Of a DNA stretch of 42,755 nucleotides, positions 1 to 8,155 are shown piece by piece (positions within the stretch are counted from its first letter, which is position 1; each line of letters begins with the position of its first letter). Origin of the DNA: Frankia nepalensis (lineage in GTDB: Bacteria > Actinomycetota > Actinomycetes > Frankiales > Frankiaceae). The notes beneath the pieces are model-generated. The model did not search any database and was not told the DNA's origin. It was given only the letters and a program-made list of their open reading frames with translations. The stretch is from positions 22,411 to 65,165 of the forward strand of contig NZ_JADWYU010000135.1 of the NCBI RefSeq assembly GCF_016786325.1, given 5' to 3'. Position numbers and translations under genes: made by a program.

Positions 1-110
1 GGCACCCCCCCCCCCCCCCGGCGGGGGGCCCGGGTCTCCGCCCCGCGGGCCCCCCGGGCGGAACACCAGACCAAGCCCGGGCATCGGCCCTGGGTACCGA
101 GGGATGTCTC
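1..110. other. G/C homopolymer-rich edge sequence
   Basis: The window opens with a run of 15 C residues (5-19), then G-rich and C-rich blocks that can fold on each other. No reading frame is supported here. Such a tract at the very edge may be a real hairpin or a contig-end sequencing artefact. The promoter and ribosome binding site of the first gene must lie here or further upstream; GAGGG at 99-103 is the only Shine-Dalgarno-like string close to the start at 111. Confidence 0.5.
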
Positions 111-1229
111 ATGTCGTTCCGGTGGGGGATCGCGGGCACCGGTGCCATCGCGCGCGGGTTCGCCGAGGCGCTGGGCCGGTTGCCGGACGCCGAGCTGGTG
201 GCCGTCGGGTCGCGCCGGCAGCAGACGGCCGACGAGTTCGGCGAGCGGTTCGCGGTCCAGCCGTCCCGCAGGTACGCCTCGTACGAGGAGCTGGCGGCCG
301 ACGACGGCGTCGACGTCGTCTACGTGGCGACCCCGGCCTCGCATCACCATCGCCACACGCTCCTGTTCCTGCGCGCGGGCCGAGCGGTGCTGTGCGAGAA
401 GCCGTTCGCGCTCGACGCCGTACAGGCAGCCGAGATGGTCGCGACGGCCCGCGACGAAGGCCAGTTCCTGATGGAGGCGATGTGGAGCCGGTTCCTGCCC
501 GCCTACGTCAGGATCCGGGAGCTGGTCGCGGCGGGCGCCATCGGCACCGTGCTGGCCGTCGACGGCGACTTCGGCTTCCGACTGCCACCGACGCCGGATG
601 ACCGGCTGTTCGACCCCGCCCGGGGCGGCGGCGCGCTGCTCGACCTCGGCGTCTACCCGGTCTCGCTGGCCAGCATGCTGCTCGGCGAACCGGACCAGGT
701 CAGCGCCGTCGGCCAGGTCGGCGCCACCGGCGTCGACGAGCACGTCGCCATCCTCATGGGCTACCAGTCAGGCGCCGTGGCGCTCGCCAAGGCGTCCCTG
801 CGGGCGGGCCTCAGCTGTACCGGCCGGATCTCGGGCACGGCCGGCAGCATCGAGCTGCCCGCGTTCATGCACTGCCCCGACGAGCTGGTCGTCCACAGCC
901 GGTCCGGCACCGAGCGCCTGCGCCTGCCGGCCGCCCTCGACCCCGCGGACACCGCCGACGCGGCCGCGGGTGGCGACGGGCCACACGACCGGGCCGGCGG
1001 CGGCCTGCACCACCAGGCTCGACACGTCCATGAGCGGATCCGCGCGGGGCGCCTGGACAGCGACGTGATGCCACTGGACGAGTCCGTGTCGGTGATGCGG
1101 ACGCTCGACGCCGTGCGCGCGCGGATCGGCCCGCGCTACCCGACCAGCGATCTCGAGATCCCGCGACCAGCCACGACGATCCCGCATTCGCCGGGCGCCC
1201 CGCGATCTGGAGGGGACATTCACCCATGA
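111..1229 (+). CDS. Gfo/Idh/MocA family sugar oxidoreductase
   Basis: NAD(P)-dependent oxidoreductase of 372 residues, in the family that oxidises or epimerises sugars and inositols. The N-terminal Rossmann fold shows GIAGTGAIARGF at residues 6-17. The family motif EKP is at 96-98, where Lys97 is the expected catalytic lysine. The C-terminal substrate domain has the conserved DLGVYP string near residue 180 and ends in the usual VMPLDES...MRTLD block. Its stop overlaps the GH3 start by 4 bases (ATGA), so the two are probably translationally coupled. The context suggests processing of a monosaccharide released by the glycosidases downstream. The substrate cannot be told from sequence; glucose-fructose, xylose or dihydrodiol dehydrogenase-like activity are all possible. 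The Ala/Gly-rich stretch around residues 285-300 looks like a linker insertion. Confidence 0.88.
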   Translation: MSFRWGIAGTGAIARGFAEALGRLPDAELVAVGSRRQQTADEFGERFAVQPSRRYASYEELAADDGVDVVYVATPASHHHRHTLLFLRAGRAVLCEKPFALDAVQAAEMVATARDEGQFLMEAMWSRFLPAYVRIRELVAAGAIGTVLAVDGDFGFRLPPTPDDRLFDPARGGGALLDLGVYPVSLASMLLGEPDQVSAVGQVGATGVDEHVAILMGYQSGAVALAKASLRAGLSCTGRISGTAGSIELPAFMHCPDELVVHSRSGTERLRLPAALDPADTADAAAGGDGPHDRAGGGLHHQARHVHERIRAGRLDSDVMPLDESVSVMRTLDAVRARIGPRYPTSDLEIPRPATTIPHSPGAPRSGGDIHP

Positions 1230-3613
1230 CCGCCACCACGTGGACGCCTGAGAAGGTCTCGGAGCTGGTCTCCCAGCTCACGCTGGAGCAGAAGGTCGCC
1301 CAGCTCACCGGGTTCGCCGTCACTGACCTCGTCGTACGACGGCCTGGCGGCGACTCGGGTCAGGCGGGCCCGGACATCGACGTCGACCGGCTGCCAGCCC
1401 TGCGGCCCCACGGCGTGGGGCACCTGTCGCTGGCCTGGTTCCTCGGGCGTGACGCCGACAGCCTGCGGTCCGATCTCGCGCGCGTCCAGGCCGCCGTCCG
1501 GGAAGTGTCGCCGTTCGGGATCGGCGCGCTCGTGCACTTCGAGGCGATCAGCGGCCTGCTGCACAGCTCGGGCCCGCAGTTCCCGACCGCCTGGGCGCAG
1601 GCGGCCACCTGGGAACCCGCGCTCGTGGCGCGCGCCGCGGCCGTGACGGCGGCGCGGATGCGCGCGGCCGGGATCCACCACGCGCTGTCCCCGGTCATGG
1701 ACCTCGCCCGGGACCCGCGCTGGGGCCGGGTTCACGAGACCTACGGAGAGGACCCCGAACTCGCCGCGCGGTTCTCCGTCGCGTTCGTGCGCGGCATCCA
1801 GGGCACCGACGGCGCGTCGGGCGTGCTGGCCACGGGCAAGCATTTCGTCGGCTACGGCGCCTCCGAAGGAGGCCTCAACCAGGCCGTCACCCAGCTGGGC
1901 CGGCGCGCACTTGTCGACGAGTACGCCGAGCCATTCCGCCGCGCGATCGCCGAAGCCGACCTCGCGAGCGTCATGAACTCCTACAACGAGATCGACGGCG
2001 TTCCGTGCGTCGCGGACCGCTGGCTGCTCACCGAGCTGCTGCGCGACCAGCTCGGCTTCACCGGCGTCGTCGTCAGCGACTACGACTCCGTGACCCTGCA
2101 GACCCGGTTCTTCCACACCGCGGACGCGCCGGCGCAGGCCGCCGTCCAGGCGGTCAGCGCCGGCCTCGACGTCGAGCTCCCCGGCGACACGAACTACTCC
2201 CACCTGGTCGAGGAGGTCCGCGGCGGCCGGCTCGACGAGCGGGTCATCGACCTCGCCGTCACCCGCGTCCTCGCCGCCAAGGCCCGCGCCGGACTCATCC
2301 CAGGCATGACGACGCCCCGTTCAGACCCCGCGCCCGCGACGCCGGAGCCCGGCGAGGCCGCGACGGTACGCCGCGCCATCGCCGAACGGGGCCTGATACT
2401 GCTCGACAACGACGGGACACTGCCGCTCGCGCCGCGAAGCGGCCGCGTCGTCGTGGTCGGCCCCGCGGCCGACGAACTGCGCATCCACTTCGGCGCCTAC
2501 ACCTCGGTCTCGAACGCCGAGGTCCCCATGGGAATGATCGCGGTGATGACCGGGCAGATCCCCGGCGTCGACCCGGCGACCTTCGTGTTCACCGACATCT
2601 TCCAAACCCGGATGCCGGGCCTCGACGAACGTTTCGAGGCCGAGGCACGACGGATCCACCCGGACATGCCCACCGTGGTCGACGCCCTGCGCCGCCTCGA
2701 CCCCGCCATCGAGCACTTCCCGCTCGGACGGTTCGAGACGGACCCCGACCATCCGCTGGACCCGTTCATAGTCGAACAGGCGGTGGCCGACGCCGACGTC
2801 GTCATCGCCGTGGTCGGCGAACGGACCGGCTGGGTCGGCAACAACACCGCCGGCGAAGGCCAGTCGACCGCCGAGCCCGCGCTGCCCGGCGACCAGGAGA
2901 CGCTCGTCGCCCAGCTGGCGGCCACGGGGAAGCCGCTGGTGACCGTCGTCGTCTCCGGGCGGCCGCTGCTGCTCGACGCGGTCGCGCGGGCATCGAACGC
3001 GGTCCTGCTCGCGCCGCTGCTCGGCGAGGAGGCGGGCCCGGCGATCGCCGGCGCGGTCTTCGGCGCGCTCAACCCGAGCGGCAAGCTGCCAGGCACGTTC
3101 CCCCGCCACCTCGGCCAGCTGCCGATCTACCACGGGCACCACCACGGCAGCGGCTACCACCACCCCACCGGCACCCGGCACGGCTACAACGACCTCGCCG
3201 ACCCCGGCCCGCTGTACGTGTTCGGCCACGGCCTGTCCTACAGCACCTTCGACGTCGCGCTCGACGACTCCACCGGGCCCGCGGTCGAGGAGACCGACGG
3301 GCTCATCCGCGCGCGGCTCGTCGTGACGAACACCGGCACCGTCGACGGTGAGACGGTCGTGCAGCTCTATGCCCGCGACGAGGCGGCCGCCGTGGTCCGC
3401 CCGGTCCGCCAGCTGATCGGGTTCGCCCGCCTCGCGCTGCCCGCGGGCGAAACCACGACGGTCACCCTCGAAGCCCCGGTCGAACGGCTCTTCTACACCC
3501 AGGCCGACGGCACCCGGGGCATCGAGGCCGGCGACGTCACCGTGCTGGCCGGGTTCAGCAGCGACGACGTCCGCTGCGCCGGCACGATCACGCTCCCCGC
3601 GTTCACCGCCTGA
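1226..3613 (+). CDS. Glycoside hydrolase family 3 (beta-glucosidase/beta-xylosidase)
   Basis: A 795-residue exo-acting retaining glycosidase that removes beta-linked glucose or xylose from the non-reducing ends of oligosaccharides. The N-terminal TIM barrel contains DPRWGRVHETYGEDP at about 163-177, GKHFVGYG at 204-211 and the nucleophile motif VVSDYDS, with Asp285 as the expected nucleophile. A GH3 C-terminal alpha/beta domain follows (about 385-650). A fibronectin-III-like domain closes the protein (GETVVQLY...RQLIGF, about 695-780), as in bacterial beta-xylosidases and beta-glucosidases. No signal peptide, so probably cytoplasmic. The start at 1226 is supported by GGAGGGG at 1209-1215 and the ATGA overlap with the previous gene. 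The GH43 gene two positions downstream makes beta-xylosidase activity plausible, but family 3 specificity cannot be read from motifs. Confidence 0.95.
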   Translation: MTATTWTPEKVSELVSQLTLEQKVAQLTGFAVTDLVVRRPGGDSGQAGPDIDVDRLPALRPHGVGHLSLAWFLGRDADSLRSDLARVQAAVREVSPFGIGALVHFEAISGLLHSSGPQFPTAWAQAATWEPALVARAAAVTAARMRAAGIHHALSPVMDLARDPRWGRVHETYGEDPELAARFSVAFVRGIQGTDGASGVLATGKHFVGYGASEGGLNQAVTQLGRRALVDEYAEPFRRAIAEADLASVMNSYNEIDGVPCVADRWLLTELLRDQLGFTGVVVSDYDSVTLQTRFFHTADAPAQAAVQAVSAGLDVELPGDTNYSHLVEEVRGGRLDERVIDLAVTRVLAAKARAGLIPGMTTPRSDPAPATPEPGEAATVRRAIAERGLILLDNDGTLPLAPRSGRVVVVGPAADELRIHFGAYTSVSNAEVPMGMIAVMTGQIPGVDPATFVFTDIFQTRMPGLDERFEAEARRIHPDMPTVVDALRRLDPAIEHFPLGRFETDPDHPLDPFIVEQAVADADVVIAVVGERTGWVGNNTAGEGQSTAEPALPGDQETLVAQLAATGKPLVTVVVSGRPLLLDAVARASNAVLLAPLLGEEAGPAIAGAVFGALNPSGKLPGTFPRHLGQLPIYHGHHHGSGYHHPTGTRHGYNDLADPGPLYVFGHGLSYSTFDVALDDSTGPAVEETDGLIRARLVVTNTGTVDGETVVQLYARDEAAAVVRPVRQLIGFARLALPAGETTTVTLEAPVERLFYTQADGTRGIEAGDVTVLAGFSSDDVRCAGTITLPAFTA

Positions 3614-3680
3614 CCACCGCCGGGGCCGGCCACGGCACGACCGCCGGAGCCGCCCACGCGGACCGACCCACCCGCACCGG

Positions 3681-3873
3681 GTGGCGCGAGAGCGGAGCCG
3701 AGAAGGAGAGGAACGACACCATGCCGCCCGGTTCGCGTCGAGTTCGAGCCGGGCTCTCGCCATGGGCATCTGAACGAGCCGTTCACCGTGGCCGGCGAAC
3801 GGAGCCCGGACCGGATGACCACCTGGCCGACCGCCGCGGTGGCCTGATGCGTTCGACCCGCGGTCCGAACGTC
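3681..3873 (+). pseudogene. Relic copy of the downstream esterase gene (leader plus last 39 codons)
   Basis: Bases 3681-3725 align without gaps to the leader of the esterase gene at 8082-8126 (34 of 45 identical by hand count), including a purine-rich Shine-Dalgarno region and ATGCCG. Immediately after, bases 3726-3873 align to the 3' end of the same gene (8979 to about 9122) at about 90 percent. Read in the esterase frame the tail encodes PVRVEFEPGSRHGHLNEPF and onward, matching residues 279-317 including the catalytic histidine region and the stop. Similarity continues about 25 bases past the stop. The middle roughly 830 bases of the gene are absent. This is best read as a second esterase gene with a large internal deletion. 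Most early differences are third-codon changes, so the copy was probably once under selection. A 63-codon ORF at 3721-3912 is in a different frame and is not a gene. Confidence 0.85.
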
Positions 3874-3908
3874 ATCCGCTGCCCCCGCATGAGACGAGGC
3901 CCAGCACT

Positions 3909-5378
3909 GTGAACGTGAACCCGATCCTGCCCGGCTTCCATCCGGACCCGACGATCTGCCGGGTGGGAGACGACCACTACCTCGCCACCTCCAGCTTCGA
4001 GTACTTCCCGGGCGTGCCGATCTTCCACAGCACCAACCTGACCGACTGGGAACAGATCGGCAACGTGCTCACCCGTCCCACCCAGCTGAACGTGACCACC
4101 GGCCTGGCCGGCGCGAGCGCGGGCATCTACGCGCCGACGCTGCGCCACCACGACGGCCGGTTCTGGCTGATCACCACCAACCGGGCGGACATCCGCAAGG
4201 GCCACCTGCTCGTGCACACCGACGACCCGGCCGGCGCCTGGAGCGAGCCGACCTACGTCGACGGGGCGATCGGCATCGACCCAGACCTGGCCTGGGACGT
4301 CGACGGCACCTGCCACGTCAGCTGGACCATGCCGGGCGCGGGCATCCTGCAGGCGGCCCTCGATCCTGGCAGCGGCAAGCTCCTGACCGAGCAGCGAACG
4401 CTGTGGCGCGGCACCGGCCTCGCTCATCCCGAGGGCCCGCACCTGGTCCACCACGATGACTGGTGGTACCTGGTCATCGCGGAGGGCGGCACGGAACGCG
4501 GCCACGCCGTCTCGGTAGCCCGCTCCCGCACCATCACCGGACCCTTCGTGGCCAACTCCGCCAATCCCATCCTGACCCGGGCCGGTACCGACCACCCGGT
4601 CCAGAACACCGGCCACGCGGATCTGGTCGAGCTTGCCGACGGAACCTGGGCGATGGTCCACCTCGGGGTCCGTCCCCGCGGCACCACCCCGCAGTTTCAT
4701 GTCAACGGGCGGGAGACCTTCCTGGCCGGCGTCGACTGGGTCGACGGCTGGCCCACCGTCGTCGAGGACCGGTTCGCGCCCGAGGCGGCGGCGACGTCCT
4801 TCGTCGATGACTTCTCCGCCTCGTCCCTGCATCCCCGCTGGATCTCTCCCGGCACCGACCCCGCCACCTTCGTCCGGCGCCGCGCCCAGGGCGGGATCAC
4901 CCTCGCCGCCGGCCGGGCGGCGGACGCGCGCGAGGCGCGGCACCTGCTCGCGGTACGCGCCCGGGACCTGGAGTGGCAGGCGACCGCGGCCGTTCCCGAC
5001 GGAGACGCCAGCCTGACCGTCCGCATCGACGACGCGCACTGGGCCGCCGTCCAACGACAGGGCCGGACCCTCACCGCGCGGATGGTGATCGGCCCCCTCG
5101 ACCAGACGCTCGCGACGGAGAACGAGATCGAGCCGCGGCACCCCCTCGCCATCCGCGCTGTCGCGAAGCCCGACGCCTTCAGCCTGCGCCAGGGGCCCGA
5201 CCTGCTCGAGCTCGGTCACGTCCGTGACGGCGACTTCCAGGTCCTGGCCACCGTCGACGGCCGGTACCTGTCCACCGAGGTCGCCGGCGGGTTCACCGGA
5301 CGCGTCATCGGCGTCGAGGCGTTGGGCGCCGGCGCCACGCTGACCCGTTTCGTCTACCAGCCAGCCGTGTCGAGCTGA
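3909..5378 (+). CDS. Glycoside hydrolase family 43 (beta-xylosidase/alpha-L-arabinofuranosidase)
   Basis: A 489-residue inverting glycosidase. The five-bladed propeller opens with NPILPGFHPDPTI, as in XynB-type GH43. The likely catalytic triad is visible: Asp13 in HPDPT (general base), Asp124 in GIDPDL (pKa modulator) and Glu175 in HPEGPH (general acid). From about residue 298 a beta-sandwich domain of the beta-xylosidase C-terminal type follows (SFVDDFSASSLHPRW...), which in this subfamily contributes a loop to the active site and favours exo action on xylo-oligosaccharides. No signal peptide, so probably intracellular hydrolysis of imported xylo- or arabinoxylo-oligosaccharides. The GTG start at 3909 places the PILPGFHPDP block at the N terminus as in homologues; no strong Shine-Dalgarno sequence is seen. 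The gap upstream (3614-3908) holds the esterase relic. Confidence 0.94.
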   Translation: MNVNPILPGFHPDPTICRVGDDHYLATSSFEYFPGVPIFHSTNLTDWEQIGNVLTRPTQLNVTTGLAGASAGIYAPTLRHHDGRFWLITTNRADIRKGHLLVHTDDPAGAWSEPTYVDGAIGIDPDLAWDVDGTCHVSWTMPGAGILQAALDPGSGKLLTEQRTLWRGTGLAHPEGPHLVHHDDWWYLVIAEGGTERGHAVSVARSRTITGPFVANSANPILTRAGTDHPVQNTGHADLVELADGTWAMVHLGVRPRGTTPQFHVNGRETFLAGVDWVDGWPTVVEDRFAPEAAATSFVDDFSASSLHPRWISPGTDPATFVRRRAQGGITLAAGRAADAREARHLLAVRARDLEWQATAAVPDGDASLTVRIDDAHWAAVQRQGRTLTARMVIGPLDQTLATENEIEPRHPLAIRAVAKPDAFSLRQGPDLLELGHVRDGDFQVLATVDGRYLSTEVAGGFTGRVIGVEALGAGATLTRFVYQPAVSS

Positions 5379-5495
5379 CCCGCATCCCGTGGAGCCGAGC
5401 TTCGCCGTCGCGGACGCCGTCGTTCGGCCCGGCCACCAGCGCCGCCCAGGCGGACCAGCCGCCACGTCCGCGACCTACCCCAGGAGCGAGGTCCC

Positions 5496-7997
5496 GTGTC
5501 CCGTTCGTGGAACGCCAGCTTCATCGCCGCGCCGGCCCGCCCCACCGGGCAGGCCCCGGCGCCGGCGCCGTACCTGCGGCGCGAGTTCACGGTCGGCCCC
5601 GGCCTGCGGTCGGCCACCCTGCACGTTACCGCGCTGGGGCTCGTCGAGGCCTATCTGAACGGGAGCCGGGTCGGTGACGAGGTCCTGGCCCCGGGGTGGA
5701 CGTCCTACCGGCATCGGATGGTCGTGAGCAGCCACGACGTCGCAGACCTGCTGGTCGAGGGCACGAACGCGCTCGGCGCGATCCTGGGCGAGGGCTGGGC
5801 GGTGGGCCGGCTGACCTGGGAGGAAGGCCGACGGGGCGTGTGGGCCGATCGCCCGGCCGGGTTCCTGCGGCTCGACCTCGACTACGGCGACCGGGTCGAC
5901 GTGGTGGGCAGCGGCGCCGACTGGCGGGCCGGTACCGGCGCGATCCTGGCCGACGGCATCTACGACGGCGAGACCTACGACGCGCGGCACCACCCGGACG
6001 GCTGGGACGAGCCGGGCTTCGACGACTCCGGCTGGGCGCCGGTCGAGGTCGTCGAGCACGACCTCGACACCCTGATCGCTCCGGAGGCGCCGCCGGTCCG
6101 GCGGATCGAACAGCTGGCGCCGGTCGAGATCCTGACCACCCCGGCGGGGCGGACGGTCGTCGACTTCGGGCAGAACCTGGCGGGCTGGGTCCGCCTCACC
6201 GTCCGCGGCGAGGCCGGGACGACGATCACCCTGCGGCACGCCGAAACGCTGATCGACGGCGAGGCCGACTTCCGCACCAACCGGACCGCGCTCGCCACCG
6301 ACCGGTACACCCTGCGCGGCGTCGCCGACGGGGAGACCTGGGAGCCGCGGTTCACCTTCCACGGGTTCCGCTACGTCGAGGTCGACGGCTGGCCCGGACC
6401 GCTCGACGCCGGCGCGCTGCGGGCGGTGGTCGTGCACAGCGACCTGGTCAGGACCGGCTGGTTCGAGACCTCGAACGAGCTCGTCAACCAGCTGCACCGC
6501 AACGTCGTCTGGTCCATGCGCGGCAACTTCGTCGGGGTGCCGACCGACTGCCCGCAGCGCGACGAGCGCCTCGGCTGGACCGGTGACCTCAACGCGTTCG
6601 CCCTCACCGCCGCGTTCCTCTACGACGTCCGCGGCGTGCTCGGCTCGTGGCTGGCCGACCTCGCGGCCGAGCAGCGCGAGAAGGGCTACGTCCCGCTCGT
6701 CGTCCCGGACGCGCTCGGCATGCCCATCACCACGCCCACCGCGCTGTGGGGGGACGTCGCGGTCAGCCTGCCCTGGGCGCTCTACCAGGAGTACGGCGAC
6801 GCCGACATCCTCGCCCGCCAGTACACCTCCATGACCGCGTTCGTCGACAGCGCCGAGAGCATGCTCGACGAGCGGGGCCTGTGGAACTCGGGTTTCCAGT
6901 TCGGGGACTGGCTCGACCCGGACGCGCCGCCCACCAACCCGGCGGGCGGCAAGACGGACGCCTACCTCGTCGCGACCGCCTACCTGTGCAGGACGACCAG
7001 CGAACTCGCCCAGGCGGCCGACGTCCTCGGCCGTACGGACGACGTCGCCCGATACTCAAGGCTGCACCAGCGTGTTCGCGCGGCGTTCCGCGACGAATGG
7101 GTCACCCCCACCGGCCTGGTCGCGAACGACACCGTCACCGCCTACGCCCTGGCCATCTGCTTCGACATCCTCCGCCCCGCGCAGGAGAAACGGGCCGGGC
7201 GCCGGCTCGCCGAGCTCGTCGCCAGAGCCGACCACCGCATCAGCACCGGCTTCGCCGGCACACCCCTGGTCGCCCACGCGCTGAGCCGCACCGGCCACCT
7301 CGACACCGCCTACAAGCTGCTGCTCCAGACCGAGTGCCCGTCCTTCCTTTACCCGGTGACCCAGGGCGCGACGACGATCTGGGAGCGCTGGGACGCGATC
7401 AGGCCGGACGGGGCGCTGCACGACACCGGCATGACCTCGCTCAACCACTACGCCCTCGGGGCCGTCGCCGACTGGCTGCACCGCGTCGTCGGCGGCCTGC
7501 AACCGGCCGAGCCGGGCTACCGCCGCATCCGGATCGCCCCACAGCCCGGCGGCGGGCTCACCCACGCCACCGTCACCCACGACACCCCCCATGGACAGGC
7601 GCACGTCGCCTGGCGCCTGGACGTCGACGGCCACATGACCGTCGACGTCACCATCCCGGCCGGCACCGCCGCCGACGTCGTCCTGCCCCGCCATCCGGAC
7701 GAGCTCACCGCCCACGTCGGCGCGGGCAGCCACCATTGGGAGTACGACCTCCCGGCGGCCACCCGGCCCGCCTACACCCTCGACACCCCGCTGAAGGTGC
7801 TCTTCCACGACCAGGACACCTGGGCCGCGCTGCACTCCGCGCTGCGCCGGCACCTGCCGCAGTTCGGCGACGCCGACAGCGGCACCGAACCATCCCTGCC
7901 AAACCTGCGAACCCTCCTGGCGTACTTCCCCGAGCAGGCACCGGCCATGGAACGTGACCTGCTCGCCGTCCTCATGACACCCGCGGCCGGTGAATGA
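5496..7997 (+). CDS. Glycoside hydrolase family 78 alpha-L-rhamnosidase
   Basis: An 833-residue inverting alpha-L-rhamnosidase that releases L-rhamnose from pectic, flavonoid or saponin glycosides. N-terminal beta-sandwich domains (about 1-340) precede the (alpha/alpha)6 barrel, which begins near DCPQRDERLGWTGD (351-364) containing the expected general acid Glu357. The expected general base is Glu630 in TTIWERWD. A C-terminal beta domain follows. After it comes an extension of about 80 residues (about 752-833), predicted mostly helical, beginning near YTLDTPLKVLF and not part of the minimal GH78 fold. The GTG start at 5496 has AGGAGCGAGG just upstream. No signal peptide. The 117-base gap to GH43 (5379-5495) shows nothing specific. 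Its place here widens the substrate range to rhamnosylated plant material. Confidence 0.95.
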   Translation: MSRSWNASFIAAPARPTGQAPAPAPYLRREFTVGPGLRSATLHVTALGLVEAYLNGSRVGDEVLAPGWTSYRHRMVVSSHDVADLLVEGTNALGAILGEGWAVGRLTWEEGRRGVWADRPAGFLRLDLDYGDRVDVVGSGADWRAGTGAILADGIYDGETYDARHHPDGWDEPGFDDSGWAPVEVVEHDLDTLIAPEAPPVRRIEQLAPVEILTTPAGRTVVDFGQNLAGWVRLTVRGEAGTTITLRHAETLIDGEADFRTNRTALATDRYTLRGVADGETWEPRFTFHGFRYVEVDGWPGPLDAGALRAVVVHSDLVRTGWFETSNELVNQLHRNVVWSMRGNFVGVPTDCPQRDERLGWTGDLNAFALTAAFLYDVRGVLGSWLADLAAEQREKGYVPLVVPDALGMPITTPTALWGDVAVSLPWALYQEYGDADILARQYTSMTAFVDSAESMLDERGLWNSGFQFGDWLDPDAPPTNPAGGKTDAYLVATAYLCRTTSELAQAADVLGRTDDVARYSRLHQRVRAAFRDEWVTPTGLVANDTVTAYALAICFDILRPAQEKRAGRRLAELVARADHRISTGFAGTPLVAHALSRTGHLDTAYKLLLQTECPSFLYPVTQGATTIWERWDAIRPDGALHDTGMTSLNHYALGAVADWLHRVVGGLQPAEPGYRRIRIAPQPGGGLTHATVTHDTPHGQAHVAWRLDVDGHMTVDVTIPAGTAADVVLPRHPDELTAHVGAGSHHWEYDLPAATRPAYTLDTPLKVLFHDQDTWAALHSALRRHLPQFGDADSGTEPSLPNLRTLLAYFPEQAPAMERDLLAVLMTPAAGE

Positions 7998-8122
7998 CGA
8001 CCGCCGGTGCCCACGGAACGCACAGCCGTCCGGTGACGAAATCGATGTCCGCTGGCCTTGGTCCACAGTTCACCGATCTCAGCTGGCGCGAAATCAGCAC
8101 TGAGAAAGAGGAGAGCGACAGC

Positions 8123-8155
8123 ATGCCGTACCGCTGGAGGCACCGTGACCGCTGA
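8123..8155 (+). other. Possible 10-residue upstream ORF overlapping the esterase start
   Basis: ATG at 8123 sits 7 bases after GAGGAGAG (8108-8115), a better Shine-Dalgarno arrangement than that of the esterase GTG itself. The frame encodes MPYRWRHRDR and stops at 8153-8155, eight bases inside the esterase reading frame. It may be a translated leader coupling ribosomes to the esterase start. Alternatively it marks an old ATG start knocked out of frame by a one-base indel. The ATGCCG and the purine-rich stretch before it recur in the relic at 3681-3726. Confidence 0.4.

Noticed and set aside
3721-3912. 63-codon ORF upstream of GH43
   Set aside because: It reads the esterase relic in the wrong frame; the informative frame matches esterase residues 279-317.
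3783-5465. 560-codon minus-strand frame opposite GH43
   Set aside because: Gly/Asp/Val-rich antisense shadow created by codon bias; GH43 on the + strand has all its catalytic motifs.
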